Assembly: GCF_021440515.1 (NCBI RefSeq)
Contig: NZ_JAKCMV010000028.1
Location: 47,964-111,963, forward strand
DNA: 64,000 bases
From: Enterobacter asburiae
GTDB taxonomy: Bacteria; Pseudomonadota; Gammaproteobacteria; Enterobacterales; Enterobacteriaceae
Direction of reading: 5' to 3'
Part shown: positions 14,143 through 25,414 of the stretch, piece by piece
How the letters are laid out: every line of letters begins with the position of its first letter
Position numbering within the stretch: position 1 is the stretch's first letter
Notes under the pieces: model-generated
The model's input: the letters and a program-made list of their open reading frames with translations, nothing else
Told to the model about the DNA's origin: nothing
The model's database searches: none
Made by a program: the position numbers and the translations under genes

Positions 14143-15537
14143 ATGAAAAGCGAAGTGTTGTCCGTTAAAGAGAAGATTGGCTACGGCATGGGTGATGCCG
14201 CCAGCCACATCATTTTTGATAACGTTATGTTGTACATGATGTTTTTCTACACCGATATCTTCGGCATTCCCGCAGGGTTTGTCGGTACGATGTTCCTGCT
14301 GGCGCGTGCGCTTGATGCCATCTCCGACCCGTGCATGGGCCTGATTGCCGACCGTACCCGCAGCCGCTGGGGGAAATTCCGACCGTGGATATTGTTCGGC
14401 GCCATCCCGTTTGGCATCGTCTGCGTGCTGGCGTACACCACGCCGGACCTCAGCCATAACGGCAAGCTGATTTACGCCGCCGTCACCTACACGCTGCTCA
14501 CCCTCCTTTATACCGTGGTCAACATTCCTTACTGCGCGCTCGGCGGGGTCATCACCAACGACCCGACGCAGCGGATCTCGTTGCAGTCCTGGCGCTTTGT
14601 GCTGGCGACGGCGGGCGGGATGCTCTCTACGGTGCTGATGATGCCGCTGGTGAACCTGATCGGCGGCGACGACAAAGCCTTTGGTTTCCAGGGCGGTATC
14701 GCCGTGCTGTCGGTGGTCGCCTTCCTGATGCTGGCGTTCTGCTTCTTCACTACCAAAGAGCGCATTCAGGTGCCGCCGAGCACCACCTCCATGCGTGACG
14801 ATCTGCGTGATATCTGGAAAAACGACCAGTGGCGCATCGTCGGGGTGCTTACCATCCTCAATATCCTCGCCGTCTGCGTGCGCGGCGGCGCGATGATGTA
14901 CTACTGCACCTGGATTATGGGCTCGCCGGAAATTTTCGTCGCCTTCCTCACCACCTACTGCGTCGGCAACCTGATCGGCTCGGCGCTGGCGAAACCGCTC
15001 ACCGACTGGAAGTGCAAGGTCAGCATCTTCTGGTGGACCAACGCCCTGCTGGCGGTGGCGAGCGTGGCGATGTTCTTCGTGCCGATGCACGCCACTGTCA
15101 CCATGTTTATCTTCATCTTTGTGATTGGCGTGCTGCACCAGCTGGTGACGCCGATCCAGTGGGTGATGATGTCCGACACCGTCGATTACGGCGAATGGAC
15201 CAACGGTAAACGCCTGACCGGCATCAGCTTCGCGGGCACGCTCTTCGTGCTCAAGCTGGGCCTGGCGCTGGGCGGCGCGCTCATCGGCTGGATGCTGGCA
15301 GGCGGGGGCTACGACGCCGCCGCGAAAACGCAGAACAGCACCACCATCAGCATCATCATTGGCCTGTTTACCCTGGCCCCGGCGGTCTGCTACGTGCTCA
15401 GCGCCATTATTGCCAAACGCTATTACACGCTCAAAACCCCCTTCCTGACCAAAATCATGGGCGAGCTGGCGCAGGGTGCGCGTCGCAATCAGCAGGAGTT
15501 TGAGAACCTGCCGATTAGCAAAGAATTACAGAACTAA
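14143..15537 (+). CDS. yicJ: Putative xyloside cation symporter YicJ (GPH family)
   Basis: 464 residues from the ATG at 14143 with AAGGAT upstream; a GTG at 14128 would add five residues. The N-terminus (MKSEVLSVKEKIGYGMGDAASH) matches E. coli YicJ. Twelve membrane segments and the GPH family motif (ISDPCMGLIADRTRSRWGKFRPW in two adjoining stretches) place it with melibiose-type sodium or proton symporters. It probably brings in isoprimeverose-like alpha-xylosides for YicI, 12 bases downstream. The leader has a TCACA half-site that might belong to a CRP site. Confidence 0.95.
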   Translation: MKSEVLSVKEKIGYGMGDAASHIIFDNVMLYMMFFYTDIFGIPAGFVGTMFLLARALDAISDPCMGLIADRTRSRWGKFRPWILFGAIPFGIVCVLAYTTPDLSHNGKLIYAAVTYTLLTLLYTVVNIPYCALGGVITNDPTQRISLQSWRFVLATAGGMLSTVLMMPLVNLIGGDDKAFGFQGGIAVLSVVAFLMLAFCFFTTKERIQVPPSTTSMRDDLRDIWKNDQWRIVGVLTILNILAVCVRGGAMMYYCTWIMGSPEIFVAFLTTYCVGNLIGSALAKPLTDWKCKVSIFWWTNALLAVASVAMFFVPMHATVTMFIFIFVIGVLHQLVTPIQWVMMSDTVDYGEWTNGKRLTGISFAGTLFVLKLGLALGGALIGWMLAGGGYDAAAKTQNSTTISIIIGLFTLAPAVCYVLSAIIAKRYYTLKTPFLTKIMGELAQGARRNQQEFENLPISKELQN

Positions 15538-15549
15538 GAGGACGATACG

Positions 15550-17868
15550 ATGAAAATCAGTGATGGAAACTGGCTGATTCAGCCTGGTCTGAACGTAACC
15601 TATCCGGTGCAGGTGTTCGACGTGGAGCAGCAGGGCAACGACCTGGTGGTGTACGTGGCGCCGCGCGACGTGCGTGAACGCGCCTGGCAGCTCGACAGCC
15701 TGATGTTTACCGTGCGCCTGTTTGCGCCGCAGGAGGGGATTGTCGGAGTGCGTATCGAGCACTTCCAGGGGGCGCTCAATAACGGCCCGCACTATCCGCT
15801 CAACGTGCTGAAGGATGTAAAGGTTGAGATTGAAAACAACGACGGGTTCGCCGAGCTGAAAAGCGGCAACATCAGCGTGCGCGTTACCAAAGGCGAGGTC
15901 TGGGCGCTCGATTTCCTGCGCAACGGCCAGCGCATAACCGGCAGCCAGCTGAAAAACAACGGCTACGTGCAGGACGACAACACCAGGCGCAACTACCTGT
16001 TTGAGCGCCTGGATCTGGGCGTCGGGGAAACGGTCTACGGCCTCGGCGAGCGCTTTACCGCGCTGGTGCGCAACGGGCAGACGGTCGATACCTGGAACCG
16101 CGACGGCGGCACCAGCACCGAGCAGTCCTACAAAAACATCCCGTTCTACCTGACCAACCGTGGCTACGGCGTGCTGGTGAACCATCCTGAAAACGTCTCT
16201 TTTGAAATCGGCTCCGAAAAAGTCTCCAAAGTGCAGTTCAACGTGGAGGGCGAATACCTTGAGTACTTCGTCATCGACGGCCCGACGCCGAAAGAGGTGC
16301 TCAACCGCTATACCCGGTTCACCGGGCGTCCGGCGCTACCGCCAGCCTGGTCGTTCGGCCTGTGGCTCACCACCTCGTTCACCACCAACTATGACGAAGC
16401 AACGGTCAACAGCTTTATCGACGGCATGGCCGAGCGCGACCTGCCGCTGCACGTCTTCCACTTCGACTGCTTCTGGATGAAGGCCTTCCAGTGGTGCGAT
16501 TTTGAGTGGGATCCGGTTACCTTCCCGGACCCGGAAGGGATGATCCGCCGCCTGAAAGAGAAAGGGCTGAAGGTCTGCGTGTGGATCAACCCGTATATCG
16601 GCCAGAAATCGCCGATATTCCAGGAGCTGAAAGAGAAGGGCTACCTGCTCAAGCGTCCGGACGGCTCGCTGTGGCAGTGGGATAAATGGCAGCCGGGGCT
16701 GGCGATTTACGACTTCACCAACCCGGACGCCTGCAAATGGTACGCCGACAAGCTGAAAGGGCTGGTTGATATCGGCGTCGACTGCTTCAAAACCGACTTC
16801 GGCGAACGTATCCCGACCGACGTACAGTGGTTTGACGGCTCGGATCCGCAGAAAATGCACAACCACTACGCCTACATCTATAACGAGCTGGTGTGGAACG
16901 TGCTCAAAGAGACCGTCGGCGAAGACGAGGCGGTGCTGTTTGCCCGCTCCGCGTCCGTGGGCGCGCAGAAGTTCCCGGTTCACTGGGGCGGCGACTGCTA
17001 CGCCAACTACGAATCGATGGCGGAAAGCCTGCGCGGCGGGCTGTCGATTGGCCTGTCCGGCTTTGGTTTCTGGAGCCACGATATCGGCGGGTTCGAAAAC
17101 ACCGCCCCGGCGCACGTCTACAAACGCTGGTGCGCGTTCGGGCTATTCTCCAGCCACAGCCGCCTGCACGGCAGCAAATCCTACCGTGTGCCGTGGGCGT
17201 ACGATGACGAGTCCTGCGACGTGGTGCGCCACTTCACCCAGCTTAAATGCCGGATGATGCCGTATCTGTATCGCCAGGCGGCGCTGGCCCGTGAAGTCGG
17301 CACGCCGATGCTGCGCGCCATGATGCTGGAGTTCCCGGACGACCCGGCGTGTGATTATCTCGACCGCCAGTACATGCTGGGCGATGCGCTGATGGTGGCG
17401 CCGGTGTTCTCCGAAGCGGGCGACGTGCAGTTTTATCTGCCGGAAGGGCGCTGGACGCACCTGTGGCACAACGATGAAATCCAGGGCAGCCGCTGGCATA
17501 AGCAGCAGCACGACTTCCAGAGCCTGCCGGTCTACGTGCGTGAAAATACCCTGCTGGCGCTGGGCAACAACACGCAAAAACCGGACTACGCCTGGAACGT
17601 GGGAACGGCCTTCCAGCTGTTTAACCTGAGCGATGGCGCAACCGCCGTCAGCGAGGTGCCTGCGGCGGATGGCTCCGTGGTGTTTACCCTGAAAGCGACC
17701 CGCAGCGGCGATACCGTGACGCTCACCGCCAGCGGCGAGGCGCAGGACTGGTCGGTGTGCCTGCGTAACGTGCCGCAGATTAGCGGCGTGAAGGGTGGCT
17801 CACACGCCGGAAGCGAAGGGGGCGTAGTGGTGAAAGCGCAGGGGAATGAGGTGGTGGTTCACCTCTGA
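15550..17868 (+). CDS. yicI: Alpha-xylosidase YicI (GH31)
   Basis: 772 residues, exactly the E. coli length. The GH31 catalytic nucleophile region is [11 protein letters not shown] (Asp416 in E. coli YicI) and the acid/base lies in HDIGGFE. It removes alpha-xylosyl residues from the non-reducing end, as in isoprimeverose, in the cytoplasm. GAGGACGAT forms the ribosome-binding site between yicJ and yicI. Ends before a cluster of REP elements. Confidence 0.97.
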   Translation: MKISDGNWLIQPGLNVTYPVQVFDVEQQGNDLVVYVAPRDVRERAWQLDSLMFTVRLFAPQEGIVGVRIEHFQGALNNGPHYPLNVLKDVKVEIENNDGFAELKSGNISVRVTKGEVWALDFLRNGQRITGSQLKNNGYVQDDNTRRNYLFERLDLGVGETVYGLGERFTALVRNGQTVDTWNRDGGTSTEQSYKNIPFYLTNRGYGVLVNHPENVSFEIGSEKVSKVQFNVEGEYLEYFVIDGPTPKEVLNRYTRFTGRPALPPAWSFGLWLTTSFTTNYDEATVNSFIDGMAERDLPLHVFHFDCFWMKAFQWCDFEWDPVTFPDPEGMIRRLKEKGLKVCVWINPYIGQKSPIFQELKEKGYLLKRPDGSLWQWDKWQPGLAIYDFTNPDACKWYADKLKGLVDIGVDCFKTDFGERIPTDVQWFDGSDPQKMHNHYAYIYNELVWNVLKETVGEDEAVLFARSASVGAQKFPVHWGGDCYANYESMAESLRGGLSIGLSGFGFWSHDIGGFENTAPAHVYKRWCAFGLFSSHSRLHGSKSYRVPWAYDDESCDVVRHFTQLKCRMMPYLYRQAALAREVGTPMLRAMMLEFPDDPACDYLDRQYMLGDALMVAPVFSEAGDVQFYLPEGRWTHLWHNDEIQGSRWHKQQHDFQSLPVYVRENTLLALGNNTQKPDYAWNVGTAFQLFNLSDGATAVSEVPAADGSVVFTLKATRSGDTVTLTASGEAQDWSVCLRNVPQISGVKGGSHAGSEGGVVVKAQGNEVVVHL

Positions 17869-17879
17869 GCGGGAAAACT

Positions 17880-18000
17880 GCCCGGTGGCGCTTCGCTTAC
17901 CGGGCCTACGAACCCATGTAGGCCGGGTAAGGCATAGCCGCCACCCGGCGATGCGGTGCAGTCTGATGCCCGGTGGCGCTAGCGCTTACCGGGCCTGCGG
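17880..18000. repeat. Cluster of three REP elements (BIME)
   Basis: Units at 17880-17909, 17918-17949 and 17968-18000, in alternating orientation, each built on GCCCGGTGGCG...TTACCGGGCC. They fill the gap between convergent yicI and yicH, and the third one contains the yicH stop codon (17986-17988). Confidence 0.9.
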
Positions 18001-19695
18001 GGTTGGTGCGGCGGCAACTGTACTCACCTCGCCACCCGCCATCGTCTGCTGCACCTGCTGTTTATCCATATTCACCGCATTCAGCCTGCCGTTCACCGTC
18101 GGTTTGAGCGGCGCATTCGCCTGCACGCTGCCGCTCGCGGTGAGCTGGAGATTGCCATCGCCGCTAATCGGCAGCGCGGGCCAGCCCCACTGCTGGATAA
18201 CGTTCAGCGGCACGCCGCGCCCGTTCAGGCTGACGGTGGTCTGGCGCTGCGGAAGCTGTGAAACCGTCGCCGTTGCTTCCAGAATTCCTTTCTCGGTAAA
18301 GGCGCTCAGCTCGGTCACGTTAACCGTGGCGGCGTTGGCGTTCAGGGAGAGCGAAGGGCGACGCACGTCCACGCGGTTAAAGGTTGCCGCCGCGCCGTTA
18401 AGGGTGGCGTTACCGCCCCACACGCCCCATTTGCGGTCTTGCACCAGCTTCAACCCTGCGCCGTAGCCGTCGAGAGAGGTGATTTGCCACGGGAAGGCGG
18501 GATCGATATCAATCACCAGGTTGCGGCTCAGGCCGAATTTCTTCAGCGTCACGCTGTTAAGCCACTCCGGCAGAGGATCCATCCACAGCGTTTTCCAGTT
18601 CTGCGGCAGGGTATATTCCAGCCCGGCGATGGCGATATCGTCCAGCACCAGCGATTTACCGTCGCGCAGCCAGTTGCCGGAGGTGCGCACCATGCCGCCC
18701 TCCCAGCGCGAGGTAAACTGGCGCAGCGCAACGCCCTGCGGAGAAAATTCCGCATTCAGGATCGGGTCGAACAGATGTAGCGAACCGTAAATAAACTCGC
18801 TGGCGTTCATCGACAAACGTCCGTCCCGGCTCTGCCAGTCCCCTTTGCTGAGGGTCAGGTTGCGCAAGCTTAAATCGAGATCGGTCACCGCCCAGTCCGG
18901 CCCCTGCAAACGCGCGTCGGTCACTTCCAGACGGCCAATCTGCAACGACGGCAGGGTGGTGATGGGGGCAAAGAAGTCCAGCAGCGACTTATCGCTTTGC
19001 AGGCGGATCTCATTCAGGCGCATCGAGTCGATAACCCAGCTCCCGTCAGCGTTGCGCAGCGCCGAGCCGGTCAGCGAGCCGCGCGCCATGTCCGCACCGA
19101 TAGTGTTCAGCACCACCTCTTTACCGTTGAGCTGCCCCTCAATCAGCACGTTGCTGGCGGGCACGCCGTTCAGGGTCAGGGAGCCTGCGCTCACCTGAAT
19201 GCGCGCGTTTTTGCCCAGCACGTTGCCCGCCTCCGGTTGCCATGGGCTGACGCCGCCCGTCACCTTCTGCGCGCTCAGATCCCATTCGGTATTCGGGCTG
19301 TTAAAGGCCATGTTGTTGAGCTGGAGCCGATCCGCCTGGAAGGGCAGCGGCGCGGTTTGCGGCGAGAGATTAAGCGTGCCGTCGACCAGCGTAATGGTGT
19401 CCATATGCAGCGGATCGGTTATCTGGCGGCTGCTCAGGCCAATATCGACCTGTTTGGCGACCAGCGTGGCGGGTTGTCCGTCGCGGCCAAAGGTGATGTT
19501 CTCCAGAATAAGGTGGGAAGGCGATGAAAAACGGTGATCCATCAGGTCGAAACTGAGTTCGTAATCGGTATTCGCCGTGACCCAGCTACTGACCTGCGAG
19601 GCGCCCCAGCGGGTCTGGAGCAGAAAATAAAATGCCAGAACGACAAGCAACAGGGCTATCAGAAGATAAACGAGCAGCTTTCCAATAAATTTCAT
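17986..19695 (-). CDS. yicH: AsmA-family protein YicH
   Basis: 569 residues from the ATG at 19695 (MKFIGKLLVYLLIALLLVVL), matching the E. coli start. One N-terminal membrane anchor precedes a long periplasmic beta-rich body, with LEVTDARLQGPDWAVTDLDL and the C-terminal AsmA domain. AsmA-like proteins (TamB, YhdP, YdbH) move phospholipids between membranes; the role of YicH itself is minor or unproven. The last three codons (Gln-Ala-Arg) and the stop come from a REP element, replacing the native tail. Confidence 0.95.
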   Translation of the reverse strand: MKFIGKLLVYLLIALLLVVLAFYFLLQTRWGASQVSSWVTANTDYELSFDLMDHRFSSPSHLILENITFGRDGQPATLVAKQVDIGLSSRQITDPLHMDTITLVDGTLNLSPQTAPLPFQADRLQLNNMAFNSPNTEWDLSAQKVTGGVSPWQPEAGNVLGKNARIQVSAGSLTLNGVPASNVLIEGQLNGKEVVLNTIGADMARGSLTGSALRNADGSWVIDSMRLNEIRLQSDKSLLDFFAPITTLPSLQIGRLEVTDARLQGPDWAVTDLDLSLRNLTLSKGDWQSRDGRLSMNASEFIYGSLHLFDPILNAEFSPQGVALRQFTSRWEGGMVRTSGNWLRDGKSLVLDDIAIAGLEYTLPQNWKTLWMDPLPEWLNSVTLKKFGLSRNLVIDIDPAFPWQITSLDGYGAGLKLVQDRKWGVWGGNATLNGAAATFNRVDVRRPSLSLNANAATVNVTELSAFTEKGILEATATVSQLPQRQTTVSLNGRGVPLNVIQQWGWPALPISGDGNLQLTASGSVQANAPLKPTVNGRLNAVNMDKQQVQQTMAGGEVSTVAAAPTPQAR

Positions 19696-19814
19696 GGTCT
19701 TCCATCCCGTAGAACGCACATAAAGGAGTTATGCACGATTTGTGCGCAATCCTCAAGGCGGGAATGGTGTAATTAGATGTCACGGCAGGCATTGACTGCC
19801 TGCCGTGATGGGGA

Positions 19815-21206
19815 TTAGTTTTTTTCAGGCGGGAAGACGAGGTTCAGTACGATAGCCGTGATACCGCCCGCCGCGATGCCGGAAGAGAGCAGGTTTTTCA
19901 CCCAGTCCGGAGCGAATTGCAGGATCATCGGCTGCTGAGACACGCCCAGACCGACCGCCAGAGACAGGGCGATAATCATGATCGCGCGGCGGTTCAGCGG
20001 CTCGCGAGAGACAATACGCACGCCGGAAGCCGCGATGGTGCCGAACATCACCAGCGTCGCGCCGCCCAGTACCGGCTCAGGGATGTGCTGAACAAAACCG
20101 CTCACCGCCGGGAAGAGGCCGAGGGCGATCAGCATCAGCGCCACCACAAAGCCCACGTAGCGGCTGGCGACGCCGGTCAGCTGAATAACGCCGTTGTTCT
20201 GGCCGAAGCAGGAGTTCGGAAAGGTATTGAACACCGCCGAAACAAACGAGTTCAGGCCGTTGGCCAGCACGCCGCCCTTCAGGCGCTTCATATACAGCGG
20301 GCCTGAGACCGGCTGCTCGGAAACGTCGGACGTCGCCGTAATGTCGCCGATAGTTTCCAGCGAGGTGATCATAAAGACCAGCATCAGCGGCAGCAGCAGG
20401 CTCCAGTCAATGCCCAGGCCGTAATAGAGCGGGGTTGGCACCATAATCAGCGGGCTGTTAGCTGGCGCGGTGTTTTCCGGCAACATGCCCATCGCCCACG
20501 CCACCAGATAGCCTGCGGCCATGGCGATCACCAGCGAGGCAACGCGCAGGTACGGGTTGCGCTGGCGGTTAAGCAGAATAATCAGAGCTAAAACCACGCC
20601 CGCCAGCAGCAGGTTTTTCGGCGCGCCGAAGGTGTGGTCTGCCATCGCAGAATAGCCGCCGCCGATAGAGGTCAGGCCCACCTGAATCAGCGACAGGCCG
20701 ATAATCATCACCACCACGCCGGACACCAGCGGGGTGATCACGCGACGCGCCAGGTGCAGAACGCGGGAGATAATCATCTCCGTGCAGCTTGCCAGCATCA
20801 GGGTGCCGAACAGCGCCGCCATCATGGTCGGGACATCCGCCCCGCCGGTTTTCAGCGCCGTGCCGCCCATAATCAGCGGGGCGACAAAGTTAAAGCTGGT
20901 GCCCTGAATCGACAGCAGACCCGATCCCACCGGACCCCAGGCCTTGATCTGGATAATCGACGCCACGCCGGAGGCAAACAGGGACATGCTGATGATGTGC
21001 TGCGTGTCCTGAGCCGGTAAACCGAGCGCCTGGCAGATCAGCAGAGCCGGGGTGACCACCGCAACAAACATCGCCAGTAAATGCTGGCAGGCAGCAAAAA
21101 GCGTCTGCGGCAGCGGCGGACGATCTTCAAGGCGATAAATCAGTTCACTGTTATGCTTCTGCGCAATCGGTTGCGCATCGGGAGATTCTATGGTGTTAGC
21201 GGACAT
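19815..21206 (-). CDS. xanP: Xanthine:proton symporter XanP
   Basis: 463 residues from the ATG at 21206 ([16 protein letters not shown]), the same length as E. coli XanP (YicE). NAT/NCS2 family with 14 predicted membrane segments and the signature [18 protein letters not shown]. It imports xanthine. The open frame continues 182 codons upstream with no start signal and unlike composition, and is discounted. Divergent from gltS; the 222-base gap holds both promoters. Confidence 0.97.
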   Translation of the reverse strand: MSANTIESPDAQPIAQKHNSELIYRLEDRPPLPQTLFAACQHLLAMFVAVVTPALLICQALGLPAQDTQHIISMSLFASGVASIIQIKAWGPVGSGLLSIQGTSFNFVAPLIMGGTALKTGGADVPTMMAALFGTLMLASCTEMIISRVLHLARRVITPLVSGVVVMIIGLSLIQVGLTSIGGGYSAMADHTFGAPKNLLLAGVVLALIILLNRQRNPYLRVASLVIAMAAGYLVAWAMGMLPENTAPANSPLIMVPTPLYYGLGIDWSLLLPLMLVFMITSLETIGDITATSDVSEQPVSGPLYMKRLKGGVLANGLNSFVSAVFNTFPNSCFGQNNGVIQLTGVASRYVGFVVALMLIALGLFPAVSGFVQHIPEPVLGGATLVMFGTIAASGVRIVSREPLNRRAIMIIALSLAVGLGVSQQPMILQFAPDWVKNLLSSGIAAGGITAIVLNLVFPPEKN

Positions 21207-21428
21207 CGGCGGCAATCCCAGGGTGAAAAGCGGGCATTTTAGCTGACCACCTGGTAAAAGCAAACGATTGCCAGCAAAAAAAGCGACAAATTCCCGCACT
21301 TCGAGCAGGTTTTCTACAATCCGGGAAAAAAAGAAATTACACTTTTCGCGCCGACGGTTCATGACGATCGCAAATCGGCCAGGATAACGCCGCGTGTGCA
21401 TGGAACACGCGCATAAAAGGAGCCTTCT

Positions 21429-22631
21429 ATGATTCATCTCGATACGTTGTCGACGCTTGTTGCCGCAACGCTGGTCTTGCTGCTTGGACGCAAGCTGGTG
21501 CATAGCGTTTCCCTTCTGAAGAAATACACCATTCCTGAACCCGTCGCCGGTGGACTGCTGGTGGCGCTGGCCCTGCTGGTGCTGAAAAAGAGCATGGGCT
21601 GGGAAATCGATTTTGATATGTCCCTGAAAGACCCGCTGATGCTGGCGTTCTTCGCCACCATCGGCCTGAACGCCAACCTCGCGAGCCTGCGCTCCGGCGG
21701 TAAAGTGCTCGGCGTGTTTCTGATTGTGGTGGTGGGGCTGCTGCTGATGCAAAACGCCATTGGTATCGGCATGGCGTCCCTGCTGGGGCTGGATCCGTTA
21801 ATGGGGCTGCTGGCCGGTTCGATTACGCTGTCGGGTGGGCACGGTACGGGCGCCGCGTGGAGCAAGCTCTTTATCGAGCGCTACGGCTTTGAAAACGCGA
21901 CCGAAGTGGCGATGGCCTGCGCCACCTTTGGCCTGGTGCTGGGCGGATTGATTGGCGGCCCGGTAGCGCGCTATCTGGTTAAACACTCCACTACGCCGAA
22001 CGGCAGACCGGACGATGAGCTGGTGCCGACGGCCTTTGAAAAACCGGACGTCGGGCGCGTGATCACCTCGCTGGTGCTGATTGAAACCATCGCGATGATT
22101 GCCATCTGCCTGACGGTCGGGAAGCTGGTTGCGCAATGGCTGGCGGGAACGGCCTTCGAGCTGCCAACCTTTGTCTGCGTGCTGTTTATCGGCGTGATCC
22201 TCAGCAACGGTCTGGCGCTGATGGGCTTTTACCGCGTGTTTGAGCGGGCGGTGTCCGTGCTGGGTAACGTGTGTCTGTCGCTGTTCCTGGCAATGGCGCT
22301 GATGAGCCTCAAACTTTGGGAGCTGGCTTCACTGGCGCTGCCGATGCTGGCGATTCTGGCGGTGCAGACGCTGTTTATGGCGTTCTATGCCATCTTCGTC
22401 ACCTGGCGGATGATGGGCAAAAATTACGATGCGGCGGTGCTGGCGGCGGGGCATTGCGGCTTTGGTCTGGGGGCGACGCCAACGGCTATCGCCAACATGC
22501 AGGCCATCACCGAACGTTTCGGGCCATCGCATATGGCGTTTCTGGTGGTGCCGATGGTCGGCGCGTTCTTCATTGATATCGTTAACGCGCTGGTGATCAA
22601 GCTGTACCTGATGCTGCCGATTTTCGGCTGA
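21429..22631 (+). CDS. gltS: Sodium/glutamate symporter GltS
   Basis: 400 residues (E. coli 401), ATG after AAAGGAG. ESS family: two inverted halves each with a re-entrant GGHGTG-type loop ([11 protein letters not shown] and [15 protein letters not shown]). It carries glutamate with sodium across the inner membrane. Convergent with recG, two bases apart. Confidence 0.97.
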   Translation: MIHLDTLSTLVAATLVLLLGRKLVHSVSLLKKYTIPEPVAGGLLVALALLVLKKSMGWEIDFDMSLKDPLMLAFFATIGLNANLASLRSGGKVLGVFLIVVVGLLLMQNAIGIGMASLLGLDPLMGLLAGSITLSGGHGTGAAWSKLFIERYGFENATEVAMACATFGLVLGGLIGGPVARYLVKHSTTPNGRPDDELVPTAFEKPDVGRVITSLVLIETIAMIAICLTVGKLVAQWLAGTAFELPTFVCVLFIGVILSNGLALMGFYRVFERAVSVLGNVCLSLFLAMALMSLKLWELASLALPMLAILAVQTLFMAFYAIFVTWRMMGKNYDAAVLAAGHCGFGLGATPTAIANMQAITERFGPSHMAFLVVPMVGAFFIDIVNALVIKLYLMLPIFG

Positions 22632-22633
22632 TA

Positions 22634-24715
22634 TCAGGCGTTGGAATAGCGTTCGGTTTCCGGCATCCAGCGTTCAATTAACGCTGCCGCCTGTTCGGGG
22701 TAGCGTTCGTGAATATGCCGCGCAAGGCGCTGAACTTCGGGGATCATGGCCTGATCGCGCAGCAGATCGGCGACTTTAAATTCCGCATTCCCGGTCTGGC
22801 GGGTGCCGAGCAGTTCGCCAGGGCCGCGGATCTCCAGATCTTTTTGCGCAATCACGAAGCCATCGTTGCTGTCGCGCAGTACCTGCAAACGCATCTGCGC
22901 GGTTTTCGACAGCGGGGCTTTATAGAGCAGCACGCAGTGGGAAGCCACTGCACCGCGCCCGACGCGACCGCGCAGCTGGTGAAGTTGCGCAAGACCCAGA
23001 CGCTCCGGGTTCTCGATAATCATCAGGCTGGCGTTCGGGACGTCCACGCCCACTTCGATCACCGTGGTGGCGATCAGCAGATGCAACTCTCCCTGCTTGA
23101 AAGACTGCATTACCGCCTGCTTCTCGGCAGGCTTCATGCGCCCGTGAACCAGACCCACGTTCAGCTCCGGCAGCGCCAGTTTGAGCTCTTCCCACGTCGC
23201 TTCTGCGGCCTGCGCTTCGAGCAGTTCTGACTCTTCAATCAACGTGCAGACCCAGTACGCCTGACGTCCTTCCTGCGTGCAGGCGTTGCGCACGCGGTCG
23301 ATGATATCGCTGCGGCGCGTGTCCGGGATGGCAACGGTAGTGACAGGCGTTCGGCCCGGCGGCAGTTCGTCGATGGTGGAGGTATCCAGATCGGCATAGG
23401 CCGTCATCGCCAGGGTGCGCGGAATCGGGGTTGCGGTCATGATCAGCTGATGCGGATGGAAGCCCTGTTGCAGCCCCTTTTCCCACAGCGCCAGACGCTG
23501 ATGCACGCCAAAGCGGTGCTGTTCGTCGATAATCACCAGCGCCAGGCCGTTAAACTGCACCTGCTCCTGGAAGATGGCGTGGGTTCCGACTATCATCTGC
23601 ACCGCGCCGCTGGCAATCGCGTCCTGCTGCGCCAGCCGCGCCTTACCCTTTTGTTTACCCGCAAGCCAGCCCACTTCAACGCCAAGCGGGGCGAACCAGC
23701 TGCGGAAGTTGTTGGCGTGTTGCTCTGCCAGCAGTTCCGTTGGTGCCATCAATGCCACCTGTTTGCCGTGGGCAATGGCGCGCAGGGCGGCAAGGGCGGC
23801 CACCAGCGTTTTCCCGGAGCCGACATCGCCCTGCACCAGGCGCATCATCGGCACATCCAGCGCCATATCCCGTTCCACTTCTGCAACCACGCGCGCCTGC
23901 GCGCCGGTCGGCTTAAACGGCAGCGAGGCCAGCAGCTTATCTTTTAAATCATCGCGGGCGCTCAGGGGCTGGGCGTGGAAGCGCTGCGCGCCTGCACGTA
24001 GCGCCAGCATACTCAGGTTATGCGCCAGTAATTCTTCAAGGATAAGCCGCCGCTGGGCCGGATGCTGGCCGCTTTCTAAATCGCTCAGCTGGAGCGACGG
24101 TGGCGGACGGTGCAGCGTGCGCAAGGCCTGCGGCAGGCTCATCATCCCCTGCGCCAGTTCGGGCGGCAGCAGCTCGGTGATGGCGCAGGTGTCCAGCAGC
24201 TCAAGCGCCTGATCGGTCAGCTTGCGCAGCGTCGCCTGCTTGATGCCTTCGGTGGTCGGATAGACCGGGGTGAGGGTTTCCTGCAATTCCGGCGTGCTGA
24301 GATCGCCCTGCACGCGGTATTCCGGATGGATAATCTCTGCGCCATATTTGCCGCGTTTGGCTTCCCCATAGGCCAGCACGCGTCGGCCCGTTGCCAGGCT
24401 GTTTTTCATCGCCGCGCTGAAGTTGAAAAAGCGCATGGTGAGAATGCCGGTGCCGTCGCTGATCTGGCAGGTCATCATCCGGCGTCCGCCGAAGGTGATG
24501 TTGCAGTTCAGCACTTCGCCTTCCACGGTGGCATAAATGCCCGGCAGCAGATCGCCAATTTTATAAAGCTGGGTGCGGTCTTCATAGCGTAGGGGGAGGT
24601 GGAGCAGGAGATCCTGCACCGTATGCAGGCCAATCTTCGCCAGTTTACTGCTTTGCGCTGCGCCCACGCCGGTCAGCGTATTGAGCGGAATGGCATCCAG
24701 CAGGCGGCCTTTCAT
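22634..24715 (-). CDS. recG: ATP-dependent DNA helicase RecG
   Basis: 693 residues, same as E. coli, from the ATG at 24715. An N-terminal wedge/OB domain is followed by helicase motifs: Walker A GDVGSGKT, Walker B IIDEQHRFG, motif III TATPIPRTLAM, motif VI QLRGRVGRG, and a C-terminal TRG region. It remodels stalled forks and recombination junctions. It starts three bases after the trmH stop and belongs to the rpoZ-spoT-trmH-recG transcription unit. Confidence 0.98.
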   Translation of the reverse strand: MKGRLLDAIPLNTLTGVGAAQSSKLAKIGLHTVQDLLLHLPLRYEDRTQLYKIGDLLPGIYATVEGEVLNCNITFGGRRMMTCQISDGTGILTMRFFNFSAAMKNSLATGRRVLAYGEAKRGKYGAEIIHPEYRVQGDLSTPELQETLTPVYPTTEGIKQATLRKLTDQALELLDTCAITELLPPELAQGMMSLPQALRTLHRPPPSLQLSDLESGQHPAQRRLILEELLAHNLSMLALRAGAQRFHAQPLSARDDLKDKLLASLPFKPTGAQARVVAEVERDMALDVPMMRLVQGDVGSGKTLVAALAALRAIAHGKQVALMAPTELLAEQHANNFRSWFAPLGVEVGWLAGKQKGKARLAQQDAIASGAVQMIVGTHAIFQEQVQFNGLALVIIDEQHRFGVHQRLALWEKGLQQGFHPHQLIMTATPIPRTLAMTAYADLDTSTIDELPPGRTPVTTVAIPDTRRSDIIDRVRNACTQEGRQAYWVCTLIEESELLEAQAAEATWEELKLALPELNVGLVHGRMKPAEKQAVMQSFKQGELHLLIATTVIEVGVDVPNASLMIIENPERLGLAQLHQLRGRVGRGAVASHCVLLYKAPLSKTAQMRLQVLRDSNDGFVIAQKDLEIRGPGELLGTRQTGNAEFKVADLLRDQAMIPEVQRLARHIHERYPEQAAALIERWMPETERYSNA

Positions 24716-24718
24716 CAA

Positions 24719-25408
24719 TTACCCTGCGTACTGCATGGTGGCCCACCACTCGGCATCGGCTTCGATTTCGCCCTGCGCGTTGACGTGGGGGTAAGGGAGC
24801 TGTTTCTGCTTCGCCACGCGAGCCAGCACCGGGTAGCCGCCTTCAAACAGCAGGCGCTGCTGTTCGTCTTCCGGCAGCATACTGTTGCTGCGTTCGTACA
24901 TCCCGGCGTTCTGACGCTGGCGCTGCGCTTCATAAAGAATGAGCGCAGAGGCCACGGAGACATTCAGCGACTGCACCATGCCGATCATGGGGATGATGAT
25001 GTCCCGATCCGCAAGATCCAGCGCTTCCTGGGTGATCCCGGTTTTCTCCTGACCCATCAAAATACAGGTCGGGCGGGTGTAGTCTATTTCGCGGAAATCA
25101 ACGGCGTTGTCGGAGAGATGGGTCGCGAGGATCTGCATACCGCGGCCTTTCAGGTGCGATACGGCGTCGCCGATGGTCTGATGGGATTTAACAGACACCC
25201 AGCTGTTGCTGCCTGCGGCGGCGGACAGCATGGTACGCATACGATGACCGGACCAGACGGCGTGGACTTCATGCACGCCCACGGCGTCTGCGGTACGGAT
25301 AACGGCAGAAACGTTATGAGGCTTATGAACCTGCTCCATGCAGACCGTCAGATCGGGCTGGCGTCTGGCGAGCATTTCACTTATACGCTCGTAACGTTTC
25401 ATATTCAT
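24719..25408 (-). CDS. trmH: tRNA (guanosine-18-2'-O)-methyltransferase TrmH
   Basis: 229 residues, equal to E. coli, from the ATG at 25408 (MNMKRYERISEML). SPOUT knot motifs: NVSAVIRTADAVGVHEVH, LMGQEKTGI and MIGMVQSLNVSVASALILYEA. It methylates G18 of tRNAs. In E. coli trmH follows spoT closely; here an ERIC element separates them by about 130 bases. The Shine-Dalgarno AAGGA (25424-25420) is the terminal sequence of that element. Confidence 0.97.
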   Translation of the reverse strand: MNMKRYERISEMLARRQPDLTVCMEQVHKPHNVSAVIRTADAVGVHEVHAVWSGHRMRTMLSAAAGSNSWVSVKSHQTIGDAVSHLKGRGMQILATHLSDNAVDFREIDYTRPTCILMGQEKTGITQEALDLADRDIIIPMIGMVQSLNVSVASALILYEAQRQRQNAGMYERSNSMLPEDEQQRLLFEGGYPVLARVAKQKQLPYPHVNAQGEIEADAEWWATMQYAG

Positions 25409-25414
25409 AAACAC

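Noticed and set aside
14062..15138. Open frame of 358 codons on the minus strand
   Set aside because: Antisense shadow of yicJ.
21207..21752. N-terminal extension of XanP of 182 residues
   Set aside because: The added part has no family match and an odd His/Gln-rich composition; the start at 21206 gives the family length exactly.
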